The notes under the pieces are model-generated. The model saw only the letters and a list, made by a program, of their open reading frames with translations, had not been told where the DNA came from and did no database searches. Below, one piece after another: positions 60,512 to 64,000 of a stretch of DNA of 64,000 bases; position 1 is the first letter of the stretch, and each line of letters opens with the position of its first letter. Both the position numbers and the translations under genes were made by a program. The stretch is from Salegentibacter holothuriorum (GTDB lineage Bacteria; Bacteroidota; Bacteroidia; Flavobacteriales; Flavobacteriaceae): assembly GCF_900168045.1 (NCBI RefSeq), contig NZ_FUYY01000004.1, positions 62,001-126,000 on the forward strand, given 5' to 3'.

Positions 60512-61990
60512 ATTTTCCTGAACTTCAGCTTGAATATTCAGGCTGTCATAAACACCAACCATGGTTTCCTGGTCTTCGGTCAATACAACTAGCATATCAT
60601 TGGCTTCAACTACCGTATTTCCGTTGGGAGTAATAAATTGATCGTCTCTGGAGATCATTGCGATAATTGCTTTTTTTGGGAATTGTAAGTCTACAATTCT
60701 TTTTCCTACAGAGTGATTGTGTTCAGGGATGTTTATTTCCCTTAAAAAAGATTTAGCATCATCGGCCATAAAAGCATCTACGGGTGATTTTTGTTTCGCC
60801 TTCATAGGTAGGGCTACGTTTAACCACCTTGCCACTACAGATAAAGTAGTTCCCTGAATTAATACCGAAGTTAGCGATACAAAAAATACAATATTAAAGA
60901 TCATATCTGCCTTTTCAATCCCGGCAAGTAGGGGATAGGTAGCGAATACAATAGGAACAGCCCCTCGAAGACCTACCCAGGAAATATACCAGCGCCGGCG
61001 CATCTTCATTTTAAAGAAAATTAAGCTTAAGAATACCCCTAATGGTCTTGCAATAAAAATCAGGAAAATGGAGATGAAAATCCCCACCCCAATAACCGGT
61101 ACAATGTGTGAAGGGTAAACCAATAAACCTAAAGTAAGGAAGAGTACAATTTGCATGAGCCACGCCAACCCATCAAACATTCGCATAATGGTCTTTTTAT
61201 GAATAATGTTATGATTGCCAAGATAAACTCCGCTTAAATAGACCGCTAAAAAACCATTGCCTCCAAGAGCATCAGTAGCAGAAAATACAATGAACATTAA
61301 AGCGATGGCCAGTACCGGATACAATCCTTCAAAATCAAGCTTTATTTTATTAATTACAATTCGACTTAATTTACCGAAGATAAAGCCAAGTGCCGCGCCA
61401 ATAAGAATTTGTTGGAGAAATAATGGAATAATGCTGTAAATACTTTGATCTTGATTCACTACCAGGCCTAAAAAGGCGATGGTGAGGAAATAGGCCATAG
61501 GATCGTTACTACCACTTTCTAACTCCAGGGTAGGTCTTAGATTAGATTTTAGCGCCAGGTTTTTTGACCTTAAAATTGAAAATACTGCAGCGGCATCTGT
61601 AGAAGATACAATGGCGCCAAGTAGTAAGCCTTCATAAATCGTAAAATCGGTAATAAACCATACAAAGGTTCCCACGCTTACCGCTGTAAATAAAACTCCA
61701 AGAATAGAAAGGGAAATTCCCTGCCACATTACCGGTTTTATTGTTTTCCAACTGGTATCCAGTCCACCGGAGAATAAGATGAAATTAAGGGAAACAATAC
61801 CTATAAATTGTGCCAGCTTCGGATCGTTAAAATAAATACCTCCAATGCCCTCTGATCCTGAAAGTATACCTACCGCGAGAAAGAGCACCAGGGTTGGCAC
61901 TCCAAAACGATAGGAGGTTTTACCCGCCAGGATGCTTATAAACAACAAAATTGAGCCTATTAAGAGAATGTTTTCTATAGTGATGCTCAT
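60503..61990 (-). CDS. Potassium/proton antiporter, CPA1 (CvrA/NhaP2-like)
   Basis: 495 residues. About 12-13 helices; the conserved SSTDAAAVFSILR and LELESGSNDPMAYFLT lie at the ion site. The C-terminal cytosolic part (about 400-485: INIPEHNHSVGKRIVDLQFPKKAIIAMISRD) is a TrkA-C domain, as in CvrA/NhaP2. It exchanges K+ (or Na+) for H+. Convergent with the kmo gene, the 3' ends overlap by 9 bp. It is the only gene of its transcript. Confidence 0.94.
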   Translation of the reverse strand: MSITIENILLIGSILLFISILAGKTSYRFGVPTLVLFLAVGILSGSEGIGGIYFNDPKLAQFIGIVSLNFILFSGGLDTSWKTIKPVMWQGISLSILGVLFTAVSVGTFVWFITDFTIYEGLLLGAIVSSTDAAAVFSILRSKNLALKSNLRPTLELESGSNDPMAYFLTIAFLGLVVNQDQSIYSIIPLFLQQILIGAALGFIFGKLSRIVINKIKLDFEGLYPVLAIALMFIVFSATDALGGNGFLAVYLSGVYLGNHNIIHKKTIMRMFDGLAWLMQIVLFLTLGLLVYPSHIVPVIGVGIFISIFLIFIARPLGVFLSLIFFKMKMRRRWYISWVGLRGAVPIVFATYPLLAGIEKADMIFNIVFFVSLTSVLIQGTTLSVVARWLNVALPMKAKQKSPVDAFMADDAKSFLREINIPEHNHSVGKRIVDLQFPKKAIIAMISRDDQFITPNGNTVVEANDMLVVLTEDQETMVGVYDSLNIQAEVQENLD

Positions 61991-62167
61991 TGTAAATGTT
62001 GTTGTGCTATTTTGGTTGATTTTTAGATCTTAGGATAAGCTCGTCAATTTTTTTCTCGAATTGCTTGAAGAAGCTTAGCCTTATTTCAGTCGTAAAAATA
62101 AGTATTCGGCCTTATTAAATAAAGCTGAATATTAATAATAATCTGAGTATAAAAAATTTGAAGAATA

Positions 62168-62830
62168 TTAATGCGACTCTTCTTTAAGTATTTCTGGGAA
62201 CTTTTCCTTAAAACGATTTAATCTTGGAATTGAAACCTTTTGAACATAAGGATTGTTTGGATTGTTTTTTTCATAATTCTGATGGTAATCTTCAGCTACC
62301 CAAAATTTCTGAAAGGGTAAGATTTCAGCAGCAATTGGTTTTTTGTAATCTTTAGCTACCTCTGCTTTAACTTCATTGATGATCTCTTTTTGCGCTTTAT
62401 TTTGAAAGAAAATAAGCGATCTATACTGAGAGCCATTATCAGGCCCCTGGCCATTTACTTGCGTAGGGTCTTGTGAGCCAAAATAAACTTCTACCAAAGT
62501 TTTAAAACTTACTAAGTTTGGATCGTAGATAACTTCTACGGCTTCAGCATGGCCGGTTCTCCCGGTATTGCTGGACTCGTAAGTTGGGTTTTTAGTATGG
62601 CCACCTGCGTAACCTGAAACAGCTTCTTTAACGCCTTCTATGCTTTCATAGATAGCTTCTACACACCAAAAACATCCGCTTGCAAAATAGGCTTTTTCAT
62701 AACCGTTTTCGGCCGGAACTTCTACCGGATCTGCATTGGCAATTTCAGGTTTGGTTACTGTTTTTTCTTGCGCATTATTTCCGCAGGAAATTAATAAGAA
62801 TATAAACGTAGGTAAGAAAAATCGTTTCAT
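62168..62830 (-). CDS. msrA: Exported lipoprotein methionine sulfoxide reductase MsrA
   Basis: 220 residues. Lipoprotein signal with Cys16 (FIFLLISC-GNN), then the MsrA domain from about residue 44. Catalytic Cys53 is in ASGCFWCVEAIYES, and the family segments GYAGGHTKNPTYE, HAEAVEVIYDP and SQYRSLIFF follow. It reduces (S)-methionine sulfoxide in proteins, in this case on exported ones. No lipid-attached thioredoxin partner is beside it. Immediately follows the lipoprotein gene, with no gap. Confidence 0.94.
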   Translation of the reverse strand: MKRFFLPTFIFLLISCGNNAQEKTVTKPEIANADPVEVPAENGYEKAYFASGCFWCVEAIYESIEGVKEAVSGYAGGHTKNPTYESSNTGRTGHAEAVEVIYDPNLVSFKTLVEVYFGSQDPTQVNGQGPDNGSQYRSLIFFQNKAQKEIINEVKAEVAKDYKKPIAAEILPFQKFWVAEDYHQNYEKNNPNNPYVQKVSIPRLNRFKEKFPEILKEESH

Positions 62831-63415
62831 TTAATTGTTTTTTATATAAGTTCCTTCTAATGTTTTTTTACCATAAATGGCATAGTCTACGGCTAGTTCC
62901 CCATTTATAGAAAAGCCTTTCCAGTCTAATTTGATATTACCGTTTTCACCTGCGCTTAAAACTGCAATAGGTGTGTTGGTGTCAAACTCTTTCCAGGGAA
63001 TATCCTTATTGGTATTTTTATTTGACGGGCTATCATAATATATATTTACCTTATTCCCAGATTCTTGATATTTGGCATTTATATAAATATTATCTTCTGA
63101 AAGGCATAATTCTATGTTATTTTCTTCCTCAGGATTTAAACAAGAACAATTACAGTCACTTTCGCCATTTTTTATGTAGCTACTATCTGAAAAGGTAGAC
63201 TCTAAATTCCCTTCTGAATCCATATTTGAAGCTTCTTTAGATTCTTCCTGGTTTTCACTATAAACTACCTCAGAATTGGATCTCATAGAATCTGATTTAA
63301 AGCTACTATTGGTTTTGTTATCTTCTGTTTTAATCTCCAGGTCCCCGTTTTGGGTTTTGTCTTTGCAAGAAGCCAAACCTAACATTAGACAAAGTATAAA
63401 TACATGTAACTTCAT
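62831..63415 (-). CDS. Hypothetical lipoprotein with a Cys-rich segment
   Basis: 194 residues. Lipobox LGLASC with Cys17. The first third is acidic, Ser/Asn-rich and low complexity. Then ESDCNCSCLNPEEENNIELC gives four cysteines in about 20 residues, followed by a beta-rich part ending IYGKKTLEGTYIKNN. No family is recognised. The gene ends right before msrA (stop and start adjacent), so both are probably one operon and both products are anchored outside the cytoplasm. Confidence 0.65.
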   Translation of the reverse strand: MKLHVFILCLMLGLASCKDKTQNGDLEIKTEDNKTNSSFKSDSMRSNSEVVYSENQEESKEASNMDSEGNLESTFSDSSYIKNGESDCNCSCLNPEEENNIELCLSEDNIYINAKYQESGNKVNIYYDSPSNKNTNKDIPWKEFDTNTPIAVLSAGENGNIKLDWKGFSINGELAVDYAIYGKKTLEGTYIKNN

Positions 63416-63808
63416 ATTTATGAGGGTTGATTAATAGGAATAAAGGTAGTTTTTAAATAGGTTAAATATGTAAAAAGCTTGTTAATCAATGAAAATCAAA
63501 AAAATGAATTACAGAAAAAGTTCTCTCGGGAATGCATTTTTTTTGATTTAATTGTTTTTTGTAAATGGTGTTTCTGTAATTTAACAGAATTCAATAGATT
63601 TACGTAAATTTGATTGCAGTAAGTTATTAATAATTAAAATATTGATGCTGTTAACGTTATTACTAATTCAAAATAAAATAATATGTAAAAACCACTTATT
63701 ACTTATGGAAACATCTTGGATTTTAAATTCAAGAAAATTGCAAGCTTAAAAAGATTTAGTTTGCGCAAGATTGAAAGATTTTAAAATAAATTAACCCCCC
63801 AAATCAAA
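63416..63808. other. Intergenic region between two divergent lipoprotein genes
   Basis: 393 bp, very AT-rich. It should hold both divergent promoters. A TAAATTTG -7 match is at 63605-63612 on the plus strand, giving a leader of about 190 nt to 63809. No ORF of note and no strong hairpin was seen. A riboswitch or leader function is possible but not shown. Confidence 0.6.
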
Positions 63809-64000
63809 ATGAAGAATACATTTAAATTACTTTCAGGAATATTGGCACTATTAGTTAGCCTTCAATCCTGCAGCACATCAACAGAAGAGGCTGAGGTAGA
63901 TGCCAAAGAACTCGAAGAAGAACTCGCTTTAGCAAACAATGGAGTCCTAAAGGTTGAAGCAATCACCTATATTTTTAAGGAAACAGGTGAAACCGCCAAA
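63809..64000 (+). CDS. Lipoprotein, 5' part only
   Basis: 64 residues are visible before the window ends. MKNTFKLLSGILALLVSLQS-C is a lipoprotein signal with Cys21. An acidic repeat-like stretch (EEAEVDAKELEEELALANN) follows and then VLKVEAITYIFKETGET. The rest is outside the window, so the family cannot be named. Confidence 0.7.
   Translation, partial: MKNTFKLLSGILALLVSLQSCSTSTEEAEVDAKELEEELALANNGVLKVEAITYIFKETGETAK

Noticed and set aside
1-64000. CRISPR array
   Set aside because: No series of direct repeats with even spacers was seen. The only repeated sequences are the palindromic elements, the tRNA pair and the paralogs.
1-64000. Insertion sequence, prophage, toxin-antitoxin or defence island
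   Set aside because: No transposase, integrase, phage, nuclease/toxin pair or restriction gene was recognised among the coding sequences.

Overview
The window is chromosomal DNA from a marine-type member of the Flavobacteriaceae (Bacteroidota), probably near Gramella, Salegentibacter or Zunongwangia; the genus is inference. The evidence is low GC, flavobacterial promoters (TTG-N17-19-TAnnTTTG, for example before ilvE, proS, tRNA-Glu and the DUF2795 gene), few Shine-Dalgarno sites, many exported proteins ending in AQ/SQ signal peptides or short lipoboxes, and typical families (SecA of 1119 aa, two-motif DnaJ, class III ProRS, DUF1684, DUF4920, DUF2911, DUF4199, DUF6268, DUF6702). I see no rRNA, CRISPR array, prophage, insertion sequence or conjugation gene. 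This is ordinary chromosome with a few unusual spots.

Layout. 1-12.4 kb: a partial TPR-like protein, DUF1684, a nitrogen-uptake set (PII, Amt, porin), FluC with an SRPBCC/GyrI-like protein, MazG-like pyrophosphohydrolase, IlvE, DUF4920 lipoprotein with MnmD, a TIGR01777 epimerase, a YceI lipoprotein, and grpE-dnaJ. 12.6-24.9 kb: an ABC exporter pair, then MscS, DUF6268 barrel and a sigma-54 activator without a DNA-binding domain; next a GNAT protein, M28 peptidase, MATE exporter, small acidic protein, PAP2 phosphatase, MeaB, Ohr and DUF2911. 25-33.7 kb: an ECF sigma / anti-sigma-like / DUF4097-like operon, M23 peptidase, DUF4199, SecA, DUF2795, PduO adenosyltransferase and a small membrane protein.

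33.8-41.5 kb: a secreted protein, FadL-type porin, a Ser/Arg-rich lipoprotein, ProRS, two identical tRNA-Glu genes, S20, and pepE-glsA. 41.6-47.6 kb: four tandem paralogous secreted proteins, followed by DUF6702 and an M1 peptidase. 47.7-53.6 kb: TatA, a second PAP2, an O-methyltransferase, kynureninase, a class A beta-lactamase-like hydrolase, a lipoprotein, an SDR and a 51-aa membrane protein. 53.7-59 kb: a photorepair operon (flavin reductase, DUF2256, Cry-DASH, FeS-type photolyase) and an Old Yellow Enzyme. 59-64 kb: kynurenine 3-monooxygenase, a K+/H+ antiporter, lipoprotein MsrA, and two more lipoproteins, the last cut by the window end.

The points most worth a second look are the four-paralog secreted array, the photorepair operon, an approximately 98-bp interspersed palindromic repeat (two near-identical and two decayed copies), a REP-like palindrome nested in a terminator loop, and an 11-residue-repeat protein in the ECF sigma operon. 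Four genes are too short for a usual 60-residue cut-off or easy to misplace: 33494-33670, 53395-53550, 56582-56722 and 21667-21897.
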